DNA of 64,000 bases, taken from positions 18,157,450 through 18,221,449 of the forward strand of contig NC_079902.1 of the NCBI RefSeq assembly GCF_024868665.1, read 5' to 3'. The DNA is from Triplophysa rosa (taxonomy: Eukaryota; Chordata; Actinopteri; Cypriniformes; Nemacheilidae). A program made the position numbers and the translations under genes. Within the stretch, counting starts at the first letter, position 1. Each line of letters starts with the position of its first letter. Below the pieces are notes generated by a model that saw only the letters and a list, made by a program, of their open reading frames with translations, was not told the DNA's origin and did not search any database. Below, piece by piece: positions 47,784 through 60,617 of the stretch.

Positions 47784-48052
47784 CTTTCTCTTGTTTGTGT
47801 ACGTATTGTTTTTTTCCACATTAGCAAATTGCCCTCCGTGTTTCCAGATTCACTTGATTAAAATCAATACAGAACGTTGAACCTAACTGAGGCGGAGACT
47901 TAAAAGAGATAAATATTGATTAACACAAACAGATTACAAAACACCACAAAGGTAAAAAGTGACATTTGTAGAAAACAAGTGCCATATCATCAACAACATT
48001 CTTTTTGCTTTTTCAAGACAGTAGTTATCTTATGAAAAGATACTTGTCTTTC

Positions 48053-48058
48053 AATAAA
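48053..48058 (+). terminator. Likely c1qtnf2 polyadenylation signal
   Basis: AATAAA lies 270 bp after the c1qtnf2 stop and is followed within 40 bp by a T-rich stretch. It is the first canonical signal downstream of the gene. Confidence 0.5.
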
Positions 48059-48222
48059 AACTTTTAAAAAGCAAAAATGAATTTAAGACAATTCTGTGTT
48101 TTTTATTTATTAATGATGTGTGCAGGTCTTTGTTTTTGTTTATAGTTTATTCACTGTATAAAATTATGTGCTCAATAAGTCATGTTAACACATTTTCCAT
48201 TACTGTAACTCATCACAATAAT

Positions 48223-48540
48223 TTAAAGGGATAGTTCACCCAAAAAATGACAGTTCTGTCAGGAATTACTCAACCTGTTCCAAACCTGTATAAATTTCTT
48301 TGAACACAAAGAACGATATTTGGGCGAATGTTAGCAACTAAGATTTCTAGGGCACCGTTGACTACCATAGTGCAAAAAATATATTGTATATATTTTTTGT
48401 TCTGCTGAATACAAAATGAGATATTTTGAAGAATTAGGAAAACAGACTGATCTGGGGCACCTTTGACAACCATTTTAATTTTTTCTACTATGGTAGAGTA
48501 AATGATGACAGAATGATTTTCATTTTTGGGTGAACCTTTT
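48223..48540. mobile_element. Angel-like element between c1qtnf2 and noct
   Basis: Starts TTAAAGGGATAGTTCACCC and ends TTCATTTTTGGGTGAACC; the interior repeats the CTACCATAG / CTATGGTAG arms. The terminal CTTTAA of the right end is missing. Confidence 0.7.
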
Positions 48541-49200
48541 TATACATTTATTTAAAAAAAATTATACAAACTGCAACTAAATTTTTAAGTCAGTGTAATA
48601 TTATTTAAATTCACATGGCTTGTAGAGCCAGTTTAATGGAACTTAATTTAGAGGAGCTTTGGAACTCAAGTTGAAATAGTTAGAATTTTACAGTATATAC
48701 ATTATTTCAGAGGACATTTAATGTTTTTATTGTCTAGTAAAACATCTTATTGTCTCAGTCATATAGAAATCTATGTGTTATTTCTGCTATAGTAAAAAAA
48801 ATGACTATGACCTTCTGTCTTTGGAACATGTATTTGTGTCCAAACATGCTGATACAGGCATTTGATCAATAGACCTATTGGGGTCTAGGCAAACTGCTGT
48901 TCAAATAAACACAAGTGTCCTGTTATGTAAAGATTATGTAATAATTAGACATTCATGTCAGCATATTTGTGTCATGCAGAAATCCATACCCCTTATGTCC
49001 CACTGCAAAAAGGACATGAAATTATATAATATATAAATTTACATATTTTAACTGTTACCTTTTATTATTTAATTTAATACTGCAAATTAGACAATTTGTA
49101 TTTCTAAAGGGGTTGTTTATAATTGTATACATCAAGAATTTTGCTGTGACAAGAATCTAAGCATCTCTTCCCCGTATCAAACTTGGAGCTTGCGTTAGTT

Positions 49201-49320
49201 CCACGAACCGTGCTGTGTACGTCAGTGATGATGACGTGCTCGCGTTCCGATACGTCTCAGCATATTCTGCATTCTGATTGGCTGTACACGCGTAAGTTCC
49301 TCCTAATATGGCTTGCTTCG
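49201..49320 (+). promoter_or_regulatory. Putative noct upstream regulatory cluster (CRE-like sites and inverted CCAAT)
   Basis: Within 70 bp there are two CRE-like cores, TACGTCA (49218-49224) and TGACGT (49232-49237), plus an inverted CCAAT box ATTGG (49277-49281), in a locally CpG-containing stretch about 500 bp before the noct start codon. Nocturnin is rhythmically expressed in many vertebrates, and CREB and E-box control has been reported for the family. The link to these sites is inference. Confidence 0.4.
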
Positions 49321-49773
49321 CTAAAAGCACGGGTTGTCCCTTGACAGTAGGACTAAACCATTCTGAGTTATGTAGGTGCGAATCGTACTACGATATATAG
49401 TTATGTTCTTATCACAAAAATATTTCGAGTTTTATTCAAAAATATAATTTATAATAGAAATATTAATGTTACAAATAGATAAATACTATAATTTGATAAG
49501 TTATATCAATACTACTTGATAAATAAGTCCATTGGAGTCACCTATCTAAAGATAGATGATGTATCACACTCTTAAGTATGATGATAAAGCCATACCGGCT
49601 TTTTCCATACACTAAAAAGACAATTTAACACGTCAAAAAATGATCTCTAAATGGCTGAGACAACTAACACGTTATTTTTATGGAGATTAGTAAACGTATT
49701 TTTGGTTTAGTCAAACTTTAAAACCGTTTGAACCGCTTTAAACTACGGACTGTCAACCGAAGAGAGAGAAAGA

Positions 49774-52700
49774 ATGCATCCGGCTCGACGTTGTTCGTCG
49801 CTTCTTCACCGAGACCTGACCGCCCTGTGTCTCTCATCACTGGGGACACATCCAAAGAAATCCGCTACGCTGAAGTTTTCACGACACTGTCATTCAAGTG
49901 CTCATCTTCCTCCGCCGAGGTCAAACTCGTCTCCTGTTCTACAAGGTTCTTTACAAGGTAATGTACTATAAAAGATTGTTACGTATGCTTGTGTCTACTA
50001 ATACAATTGGGTTAGTAAATACTGGTTTGTCTTATGTACTGCCTACCTAGCGTTAGTTACCACTGTTAAGGGATAGAAGCCGCTCTGCGACACCTAAAAA
50101 AGCTGTAGGCAAGGAATTTAGGTTTTATTTGGCGCAATGCCAGAACATTTATTAAACATTCTTGTCTAAACAAGCGATATTTAAGTACAAATATCATAAT
50201 TTTAGGACTGTGTTCTTTATCAGTTCTTTCCTCACACTGTCTTGTCCTGTCCTGAATGCTGATAGCAGGTGACGCATGTAAAGTAACGTTAACGTTAGGT
50301 AAGTTAGTAACATGAGCAGGAAAGTAATAACTTACTACACCCTGTAAGGTGGAGAGATACTGCGGTTTCACAAACAGATAATTTGACATATAGTTTTAGG
50401 TCGAAGTGTGCTTTATGTTCTTTATTCAAATGTATTTTGAGTTTAATTATGTCCCATTATCCATTGTCACTGCTTTACATATGCATACGTAGCTAGCTAT
50501 TCGTCCAAATAGAAATGCTTAATTCAGTCATGTTTTATAAATAATGTCCCCATGCATTCATACGCATGTGTTGTTTTCGAAGAAAGAACTGTTTGTTTGT
50601 TGTTCTGTACTAGGATCTATTCCAAGTGTACTTTCTATGTAACTCGATAGTCCAGGCTAAAGGTCCGTCAGTGTAGCGTCCAGCAAGTGTCCCCTAATGG
50701 TTGCACTTAAATTGTTCCGGGCGCTTTGCATAAACATCTAAGAGTGATATAATCTCTTGACATGAGATGCCAAATGTTACATCACCAAAGCAGCAGCAAA
50801 GGTTTACTTAAAAAAAGTACACACGCAGGTCACACTATGCTGGATAAGCAAATATGAATCCATATCTTACATAACAGATCAAGTGACTTCAATTTTTTCT
50901 CAATTTATTGAGGTGACATGAGTTTATTGAATTACATTCCACACTGAGAGACACACTGTCCTCTTTAATCTATAGATTAAGTTCGATCTGTTCTCTTCAG
51001 CCACGTGCATGTCTGAGCGCGCACTTGTATGCATGCGCAAGCATGCATCAGGTCCCTCTCCGGATTTTCAAATGAGTCATTGTTCGGAATGAATGGTGGG
51101 GGAAGGATGCGCTGGTTCGTTCAGGAATCTCTTTGTGTAGCACCCTCACACAGTCATATCCGCAACCCCCAGAATCTTCGCACATGTGACATGCTGGTGT
51201 GCTCTGCTCTCTCTGGCATTGGATTGCGTTGACTGGATTTTCTTATAATCAAAGAAACGGCATCATTAGTTTGATTGCATCTGAGAACAAAGACATTAGC
51301 TGGAAAAGAAGAGAACAAGAGGTATTGTTGAGATGTGTGTTTAAGACAAATATAAAGATTTATCAGACCTAAATGTTTGAGGTGACTGTGTGAACCACAA
51401 ACACTAAGTCACAAACACAAAGCAAGGCATTGATGTTTTAAAATGATTGTATTGTTTGGGTTATGCTATCACATCACTACTACTAAGACTAGTGTACTAA
51501 GAAAGGTTGTCGTGTCATAATTTCAGTACACTAGACTTGTATGTAAATTATGTGTATATAACGTGTTTGTATGTGTTTCTGTAGCGTGTCAGATGGGAAG
51601 CAGCAGCAGCAGTAGTAGACTCTTCAGTTCTCTCCCTCAGACTCTGAGCAGCGCTCCACTGGCAGACCCACACGTGGATAGCGATGACTACGAATACGAG
51701 CAGGCCGACCCGGATGCCCTCTTGCGTGAATGCGAAGAGGTTTTGAGGAATCGTCCTCCTCGCCTGCACCGGGACATTATGAGGATCAGAGCCAGCTCGC
51801 TACAGAATGAACCCATCCGCATTATGCAGTGGAACATTTTAGCACAAGGTGCGCAGTTTGACTGCTTATGTATTTGAATGAATGTTTAGCTCCATCTTTG
51901 TTGCTTTAAATGTGATCTTAATACGTTCTTTTTACTGTTGTATGTCTACAGCTTTAGGTGAAGGAAAGGACGGTTTTGTGCGTTGTCCGATGGAAGCCTT
52001 AAACTGGTCCGAGAGAAAATATCTTATTTTAGAAGAGATCCTTACCTACAGACCCGATGTGCTATGCCTGCAGGAGGTGGATCACTACTTTGACACTTTC
52101 CAGCCTGTATTAGCCAGCTTGGGATATCAAAGCAGCTTCTGCCCCAAGCCGTGCTCCCCCTGCTTGGACGTTCACAACAACAATGGTCCAGATGGATGCG
52201 CTCTGTTCTTCAGCCGCCGACGTTTCCAGCTGCTCCAAACCAACCACCTCAGACTGTCCGCCATGATGCTCAAGACCAATCAGGTGGCCATTGTGGCTAC
52301 GCTTCGCTGCAGGCTCACGGGCCAAGTCTTCTGCGTGGCAGTAACTCATCTGAAAGCCCGGAGCGGCTGGGAGGCATTTCGGAGCGCACAAGGGTCTCAT
52401 CTCCTCCAACAGCTCCATAACATCACCACTCAGTCGTATCCAGAGATGGACCAGGAGGAAGGAATTCCATTGGTGGTATGTGGAGATTTCAACGCTGAGC
52501 CAAGCGAGGAAGTGTATAGACGCTTCATGACGTCCCCACTGGGACTGGACAGTGCGTACAAGTGTCTAAGTGAGAACGGGACTGCAGAACCGCCTTATAC
52601 TAGTTGGAAGATCCGTCCTAGCGGAGAGAGCTGCTCCACGTTGGACTACATTTGGTACACGGAAAGAGCATTCCGTGTGGACGCTGTGCTGAGGATACCC

Positions 52701-52811
52701 AGTGAAGAGCAGATTGGGCCAGACCGGCTTCCCTCTTACCATTACCCCTCTGACCATCTGTCTCTGGTGTGTGACCTCAGCTTCAATCAGCAGCCTCATA
52801 GGCTCATGTAG
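49774..52811 (+). CDS. noct: Nocturnin (NADP(H) 2'-phosphatase of the EEP/CCR4 family)
   Basis: Nocturnin is a circadian-regulated enzyme of the exonuclease-endonuclease-phosphatase fold, once thought a deadenylase and now known to remove the 2'-phosphate from NADP(H) (family knowledge). Three coding exons, 49774-49957, 51585-51848 and 51952-52811, close to 435 aa (human 431). Exon 1 encodes an Arg/Ser-rich, acid-poor presequence starting MHPARRCSSLLHRD, like the mitochondrial leader of mammalian NOCT. Exon 2 contains an internal Met (51591, MGSSSSSSRLF) matching the internal Met of the human protein, a possible shorter cytosolic start. Catalytic signatures: IMQWNILAQALGEGKDGFV, CLQEVDHYFDTFQP (metal-binding Glu), NNGPDGCALFF, VCGDFNAEPSEEVY and YPSDHLSLVCD. 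A perfect E-box CACGTG lies in intron 1 (51002-51007). The gene is tail-to-tail with elf2. Confidence 0.95.
49958..51584. other. noct intron 1
   Basis: A single intron of 1.6 kb. The E-box CACGTG at 51002-51007 is the only motif I would single out. Confidence 0.6.
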
Positions 52812-55045
52812 CTGTCAATCATTAGTGCTATTAGTGTGTCTAGAGACATTCCTAGAGCATGTGTGAGTGTATGTCTGAATGCATTACATTCGTATTAGAA
52901 TGTAACTAATGTCATTCACATAACCCTTATTTTTACCTGCTGAAGTAGGTCTTTATACACATCTGATGGACTGATATAAATGCATTTATTTTCCTGGATG
53001 GAGATTAATGATGCATTGTTTGTAAAACAGAGGTTGTGCAATAGTCTGTAATTTATTAAGTGCTGAATGATATCATGATCTCAGGAAGACGCACATTCTT
53101 GAAACGGTTGCACACGTGAAAAGACGTTTATATTTATATGACTGTTCATTTTTTCCCTTTAAATTATTGTAATCACCAATATGTTTGCCAATGGAAAATA
53201 ATATAAAAGTGTCACACATTTTGACTGGACGTGGTCTCTTTTTATTTTTAAAGCAAGTGTGAGCTGTTTGGAACAGTTAGGTGGGATTTTCCATCTGTAT
53301 TGATAGACAGTAAGAGTACAGAAAAGTGTGATTTATTTCAAATGCATACAGAGTGAATGTTCAGACAATTTTAGTTAACAAATCCTTCTGAGGGAATGCG
53401 TTTAGTTTAAGATGTAATAGAATAGTTCTGTCCTTAAAGGACGCATTCATATAGGTGACGAATAAAGTTTGACAAACAGTTGCATACAAAACCAGTGCCT
53501 GAGAGAATTTCAAGAAAAGGATCTCTATTAAATTCAGCTCACTCCACTTTAATGAGAGAATATTGAATGCAATGCTACCCTGCAAACTCTATCACCCTGA
53601 TGCGGTCATATTATAAAAATAATGAAAGTCCCCTGCCATATTGCTTCAAGTACAGTGGCATGCAGTTCAAAGCTATTCCTATACGAATATAAATTATATA
53701 ACATCCTAAACAGATAAAACACATGACAGTGGTTTTAACTTGCTGAATGTTACCATTTCTTCCTTGGAGACATTATGCGGTTTTCTAAGACTGTTCTGAA
53801 GATTACATTTTACCATCTTGATGCAAAGATCCTGATCAGGGCAATTTAATCTATTTTGGTCTACATCTGAGCCAATCAGATTGCTAAACCTCGGAGCAAG
53901 GCTTTGTTCTACGTCACCGCAAACACCAACAGAGCTCTGGCAAATATTACATTAGTCACAGATAATAAGGTCTCTCAAATGAACATTAAGCTGTATATTT
54001 AGGGACAGTTATATTCAAATATAGATACTAACAGACTCTTGGTGTTACAATAGTTTCAACAAAACAATAGTACTGAAGTGACTTTATTACCAAAGGTCCA
54101 ACTAAAAATATTTATGTTCACACTTATGACAATCCTTATATAGGTCATATGACCTGAAACAGAAGGTCAACTATAGAAGGTCATGAAGATCAGTTAACAA
54201 AATTACGTTTTGCACACAAAATGAAACAAAAACAAAGCTGGTTAAATTTTTTTTTGCATAATTTGTTTTCTATATTTAAATCTACTTGGATACATTTTAG
54301 CATAAGAATACAACAAAATATATGCTTCATATATTGAATATTCAATATACTGTATTTCAGACATTTTCTTTCCCTTTCTGTACATAAACAAAAGTGATTC
54401 ACAAAGTACAAAGCCACGGATGCATGGTACACAAGAAAGAGACAGTGGAGAAACACGAGAAAACTATTTTAAAAGATTGAAATGAAACAAACACAAAAAT
54501 TGAATGTCCTTCGGAAAACAGTTTCCTTTGAACTGTAAAAAACACTTCCTGGTATAAAATATAAAAAATCTCATATTTACAGAAAACAATTCATAATGAG
54601 AAGGAGAAAGGTGACCTAAGGCTGCTTGTTTTATTTATCATTCACTACCACAGCGAGTATGTATATGCACAGATTCTCACATGCTCCAGGTGAGCACAAG
54701 CAACTCAGCTGGCGGCCACTCTTCACCCATGTGACTTACAATCTTTAGCACCAAGTGAAGCTCATTCCTACAGCATCACAGCACAGACACTTTGCTATAA
54801 CAAAGCAAGACTTGAATAGATTTACGTAAGGAAAGAAAGAAAAAAGCCTTCAAATGTCCAACCCAGGTTTGAGGCTACTCACGGTGGTTATAGTGTTGGG
54901 GAGTGTCTGAGCTGTAGTGCTGGATCATCCATTTCACATAAGACACAGCCACCATTCCAAGACCCTGGCTGTTATTCATTACAACTTTTACTATCAGCAT
55001 CTGCATTACAAGTGCTGTTATTGGTTCCTGCGTGTCAATGTTTAC
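52812..55045. other. Convergent 3' ends of noct and elf2
   Basis: The noct 3' UTR (plus) and elf2 3' UTR (minus) face each other here. T-rich tracts at 53236-53246 and 54630-54640 could supply the minus-strand AATAAA of elf2. Exact ends are not visible. Confidence 0.5.
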
Positions 55046-58000
55046 TCAGCTCTGTGTGTTTGTGGGGATTGTCTGTGTAACTGCAGTGGTCCCTGCAGAA
55101 CTGTCAACCGTAACTTCAGAAGTCTCGACCTTTACAATAGTCACATCCTGTAGAGACATTGCAGGCTGTTTGTTTTGCACCACAGTCACCGCTGGCTGCG
55201 TGGTCACCATAGTAACTGGAGCTGAGGTTCCAGGTGCAGCCATGTTAGAGGGGACGGCAAGCTTCAGAACTTGGGTGTTTGTGGTCACAGGGGAAAGCGT
55301 GCTCAGTGCGATGGGAGTGCCAGCCTTGCCAGGTACATTGGGAAGGGTGATGAGCTGCAAGGTGATTCTCTCGCCGGTTTGGCGCTGTGCTGGTATTAGC
55401 GTCGGCACAGCCTGGAGAAGCACTTTGCCTGTGGTGTTGCCTCCCACAAGTGAGCTGGAAGAGGGGAGGAATTGAGAGCGAACAGTGGGAGAGTTGACCG
55501 CTACTGTGGAGATTTTCTGACCCTGTGATGTCATGATAAAAGGGACTTGCATGGCCAGCCTTACCATCCTACAAAAGAATGTAAACAAAGGTTCAAACAC
55601 TTCATCTAGAACTAGGAAATCAAACAATTAAGATTGCGGAAATTAAATATCTAATGTAAAGTTAAATTATTTGTTTTAGTTCTCAAAAACAAAATTTATT
55701 TTGTAATTAAACTTGTAATTTGTAATTACATTACTGTAATTAAGACACCTTGATAAATAATAAAATATCTTAATCATACCCAGGGGCTGTCGCTGTGTTG
55801 GCTGTCGACTGCTGCAGGGTTATAAATGCATCTTGTCCTGAGGTTAAATTGATGATTTTAGGCAAAGCAGTAGAGGAAGAGACCACCTCCACTTTCCCCT
55901 TCTGATTGCTGCGATTAACTGCAGCTGGAGTTTCTTTCTGTCCTTCATCAATGCTGTCATCGTCATCGTCATCTATGAAGACAATATCTTTCGGCATCTC
56001 CTTAAACTGGTACACGAGTCTTTGGCCTTCTACTTTTGCTAAAATGCCCCGCTGGTAGTAATACCTATATAAAGCAATATGTTAATACCACTGGCATCAT
56101 TTCAAGAAAGTAAATCTAGGTATCTGAAACAACAGGCGAAACATTACCTGAGCGCTCTCCCCATTGTCTCATAGTTCATGTCAGGTTTATTCTTATGTCT
56201 GCCCCATAATTTAGACACTGCTTTGGAATCCACAAGCTTGAAAATGCCCTTCTCTTTCTGAGTCCACTTTATGTATTTTGGACATGTTTCCTTATCCTGC
56301 AGGAGGTCCAACAGGAACTCCCATAGATAAGTAGTCGAACCTAGAAAACAGACACGTTAGGATTTTTGGCACACTGGAAAAGGTTCTCTTACACATACAA
56401 GTAAACAGAAACCCTTACCCTTGCTATCTTTTGATTTCCTCTTATAGACCAGATCCAGTGAACCATCAGAGCAATTTCGTGGAGTTCTAGGTTTTCGTCC
56501 TGATGGAGAACATTGCGCATATTAAATGTATTATTTTAAATCTAAACTGATTAAAAATTAAATACAGTTATTAAAAGCAAACATTTTATGATTTAATAAC
56601 CATTAGGAAATTAAAACCATTTAGAAATGAAACCTGAGAGAATAAATAAAAGCTTTGGATTTGGAGATCGTTTGAAACTGATAGATGGCGTGGTCCCAGT
56701 GCTAAAAGATGCTGGACATGAACTGCACGCGGAAAGTCAAACTAAGTCATACGTCTGTGTTTTGTTGGCAATCGGCGTGTATGTGCATAATGTACAAAAC
56801 ACGAAGGGATGATGTGATATGTTGCTTGCTCGTGCTGTAGTTCAGTCCCACTCTCCCCACCTCTAGCAGCTCGTATTTTTCCAGAAATAATCGTACAGCT
56901 GTATCTCTCATTTATAAATTTACTACTGTATAGGTACTCAAGATTAATATGAGATTGGTAGAAACTGCCTGTGATACACGATCTTTAATAAAATAAGTTA
57001 CCTCTTCTCTTCTTCAGTAATTCTGTCTGCTGCAGAACAACAATGTCCTTTGTAGCAGGTCCTACATCCTCAGTTCTCACCTCCACTTCCACCTCAGATA
57101 AAAGCTCCTCTGCAGAGAGAGATGGAGCAGAAGTCAACTAAATTATTTGTTTGCAAAACATGATGAACAAAAACAGGCAAATTTACCAAGTTAAATAATA
57201 TTGACTGAGTGGCACAACAGGATTTGCAGTACATTTTAAGCATGTATGTAATCACACACCTGCGCTGCGATCCCCCTGCAGACTGGCTGGTGAATCCATG
57301 TGCAGCAGTGCTTCGGCTGCTTCAATAGTTTTGTCATGTACTGAGTCCTCCACTATGAATGAGAAAAAAATGTATTCTTGTCACTAACAACACATTCAGA
57401 AAAGTTAAAAGTTGACTAAATGTATTACTAAAGCTTAACAAGTAATGATTACAATCTTTTAAAATGGCAAGTCTTTACATTCTGTTAATCGTGTAGGTTT
57501 ATGTGAAAGCACTGCATTTATAGAAACCACAGTGCAATGACATGTCTATTTATTGATTTAAATCAATTATTTTAATAGAAAGCTAGCCTAAATCATGAAA
57601 TAGAGTGTTTATTTGCATCTGCCTTATTGTTCTTGTTGTATCCAAATTGGCGGTAAATGAAGTAAATTTTCCATAGCTCTTCGTTCATTGGCTAAACTGT
57701 AGCTTGCGAAAGAGCTGTTAGCAACGATTGGTCATGTACACTGTCACTCAACGACGTACAACGCCCATAAAACACTTCCGCCCTAAACTCTGAAGACAAA
57801 CAAAAGGGAATTTTATATCAATAAACAAATCAAATATTGCACAAAGCAAGGTTTAAAATAATATTTCCCGACATCAATAACAAAAAAAGGTTGTTTTAAA
57901 CAGCGGTACGTTTTCAGTGCTTTTAATTAAACAACCCTACGTTTTAGCAAAGATTTAAAAAAGTCTATTAATCACGATTAGCTTTTTACTGTAGACTTGC

Positions 58001-59581
58001 TTTGAGCACGATGCAATATAAAACAACTCGCAAAAGTACGTGCATAACTTTGGTTAATCTCGAATGTCATCAATAAATACCAGCACCGTTAGCTGATTGG
58101 GACGGACAATCGTATCGTAAAGAAAATAAACTGCTTTTTTTAAAACATTTGAGCACAATTTTCAAAAATGAAACAAAATCTCTGTTAGTAAAGTTATAAA
58201 CGTATAACGAACAACGTGTCCGATAAGCGAAAAAGAAAACAAACACACTTCCTGGTTTCCGACAGTCACTAGCAACCATCCGCTAGAATGAACAACATAA
58301 AACTAACATACTGTAGCAAAAAAAACAACCATGATATTAAACAATGATAATTATTTTACAAATACAAAATAACAATGTCGTTAAAACAAAATGGAAAGAA
58401 ATGATTTAATGTTACTTGAACTTGGCGCAGCGGCCGCTTCTTACTTCCTGGTTTCTCACTCAAGCGCTTTTGCATTATTTACCTCTACAGGAGCCAAGCG
58501 CTCTTTACCTCAAATCACGTGGTTCTTCATAATGTTTTCAACGATATATTATAATATTGTTTTTATTAAGTTTTACCGTTTACCAGATTCGAGTATGCTG
58601 CCAATTGCATATTTTCTATATTTGAATACAGGTGATTAAAAACATGTTTAAATCAAAGTTGGATCTGCCTGGCGGTTTCCTTCTCAACAACAACAACAAC
58701 AACAACAACAACAAAACAATACACAAGTACTAAATATTCACAATGTACATATACGTTTTGCTTCTCTATCTTCTCAAATTTCAACAGAAGGCCACAAGAT
58801 GTCTCTCTTTAGCTGTTTATGTTGGCAAATCCTATCCCCCTCTAGAGTAATATTTCTTCAACAGTTTTGGTGGTGTGAAAGCTGTTCATCATTACAAAAC
58901 CTTTGCAATTAACCTGAAACTGCAAAGTGATAGACAGCTCTTTTTATTTTCCAAATTAATATACATCAGATTACATCAAACAAATCTACAAACACTAAAA
59001 ACAGAAGCACATATTTGAAAATAAAAAACATCCTTACATACTCTGACTGGCTATCCAGCCAGACACAACACGCAAATCATATGTACACTAATACGACAAG
59101 CAGTACATGTTCTTGAAGGCAGCTGTAGAATTATTGCCTACCTTCTTCCATCTCTTGCAACTCAGTCTCCACGACTTGTTCTTCAGCCACGTCTTGGACC
59201 ATATAGGTATTCTGATCATCATAGACCAATACCTGAGCAGCATAGCACTGCTCCACTTCTGCACTATTCACCTGCTCCACTATCACTGCAGGACACTCAT
59301 TCTCTACATCAAGCTCTAACCCTTCAGGACAAACCTCCTGGCAATGAAACAGAGAAATCTTTCAATCAGGGATTATGCACTTATTTCAATTGAGTGTTTT
59401 CTTTAATTCACATTACTTGTGTGCTTATGGTTCTCTATTACATATGAATGGATTTTCAATACACGTTCATTCTTTAGCCGTTATGTGTTTGTAGTGCAAA
59501 TGTCACCTGCTGTGCCTCCTCATCTCCAGCAACATACTCCAGTATATTCCCTCCTCCATCTACAATCACCACTGAGGTCAT
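55046..59581 (-). CDS. elf2: ETS transcription factor ELF2 (NERF)
   Basis: ELF2 binds GGAA sites through an ETS domain and regulates many cell types, including lymphoid and vascular cells (family knowledge). Coding exons in transcript order: 59581-59507, 59337-59142, 57352-57260, 57109-57002, 56499-56419, 56340-56148, 56064-55780, 55568-55046. The sum is 1554 nt (517 aa; human 593) with all phases consistent. Seen: an N-terminus ([20 protein letters not shown]) and [10 protein letters not shown]...[12 protein letters not shown] that fit ELF2 rather than ELF1/ELF4; the conserved [15 protein letters not shown]; basic GRKPRTPR; the ETS domain from about residue 186 ([13 protein letters not shown] to [20 protein letters not shown]); an acidic DDDDDD run; and [22 protein letters not shown] near the C-terminal Ser/Thr/Gln-rich region. 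The shorter length comes mainly from the linker and C-terminal regions. An upstream non-coding exon with a donor lies at 60618. Confidence 0.95.
58240..58460. promoter_or_regulatory. Paired Elf-type ETS sites in elf2 intron 2
   Basis: The 13-mer ACTTCCTGGTTTC (minus strand GAAACCAGGAAGT, an Elf-class ETS consensus) occurs twice, at 58247-58259 and 58443-58455. A GCGGCCGC patch lies beside the second copy. This interval lies between elf2 exons 2 and 3, where a promoter for N-terminally shorter ELF2 isoforms would be expected. Confidence 0.4.
58685..58714. repeat. (CAA)n microsatellite in an elf2 intron
   Basis: Nearly perfect run of about ten CAA units. Confidence 0.92.
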
Positions 59582-59652
59582 GACTCATTCCTCTGTGTCA
59601 AAACTGCAAATATTCACTGGTCCCTGCTGATGACTTTGAGTGATGTCACAGC

Positions 59653-60617
59653 CTGAGAAGAGAAAATATACTTAATATGTTACCTTAATATTTTGACTCC
59701 TACTATGGATAAAACAATGGCAAGTAAGCAAGACATTTTTTAATCTTTTATTGGGAAAGCCTGTTCAATGTTATTTTTTTCTTATACATTTAGTTTTTGG
59801 GATATGTTGCAATAATATTCTCAAATGTAACATGTTTGTTTTGTGGGTGGGGCAGGGATCAGTTACATGCTTGTATTTTTTCATGGATGTCTCACACTGG
59901 AGCACTGAAACCACACCTTATTAGCATATTGAAAGTTATTTTGTACAGAAAGAGACTTAAGAGGTGGCATACTGCATTTATCTATAAAGCAGCCACTCTG
60001 AGATGCTCAATATGTTCACAGGCAGATCTTTACGCAAAAAATCCACACATGCAGAAAACAAAACAAGAAAATGGAAGAAGTCTGTATCCTGGTGGGGAAC
60101 TATTCTCTGCACAGCCATACAAACCGAATATGTCCAAGTCTTTTTTTAAAGAAGAATCAAACGAGTTGTGCCCTGCAGATGTGTTTGCCTCTGTCATTTA
60201 TACCAGAAAAGAACATTTACCCTTAAGTTAACAACTCCACTTGAAGAGACAGCAAAATAATTGACAACTATGAATAGCCCATAGCATTTACCAAAACCAT
60301 TTATAAGACAAAATATGTTATTTGAGTTTTTGGCCTTTTTACGTGAATTACATTTTGCCATTCTGTCTTGCAAACACACCTGTACAGGATATAGCAAAAT
60401 CACATAAAGCTGCAAATGGGTCAGAGGCCATTTTAGTGAACAACTAAACGTTTAAAAAGACTAATGTTATCTAAAATCAAGTATGGATCAGACAGCTGCG
60501 TCAAACTGAATAAACCTAACCGCCAAAACAACCTAACGTTACACAGCTTATAATGGTCTAAATGAAATTACTTTAATATCGAATTGTTGGTTTGGTGGAA
60601 TAAGTAAAATATCTTAC
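59653..60617. other. elf2 intron 1 (non-coding exon to first coding exon)
   Basis: AT-rich intron. A 144-codon plus-strand ORF (59797-60231) has no family resemblance and is treated as chance. Confidence 0.55.

Larger units (their letters stand above)
47784..49200. other. c1qtnf2 3' UTR and spacer to noct
   Basis: Contains the c1qtnf2 polyadenylation signal and the Angel-like element at 48.2-48.5 kb. Nothing else recognised. Confidence 0.5.
57353..59141. other. elf2 intron 2 (between coding exons 2 and 3)
   Basis: Contains inverted CCAAT boxes near 57690 and 57730, a CpG-bearing stretch, the paired ETS sites and the CAA repeat. No coding exon was found, although an alternative first exon could lie here. 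Confidence 0.45.

Noticed and set aside
55032..55475. 147-codon plus-strand ORF
   Set aside because: Antisense shadow of the last elf2 exon.
58391..58639. 82-codon plus-strand ORF next to the elf2 ETS sites
   Set aside because: No family resemblance and antisense to elf2; the interest of the region is regulatory.
59797..60231. 144-codon plus-strand ORF in elf2 intron 1
   Set aside because: No recognisable family, no splice or promoter context, antisense to an intron; length is reachable by chance in a gene-poor intron.
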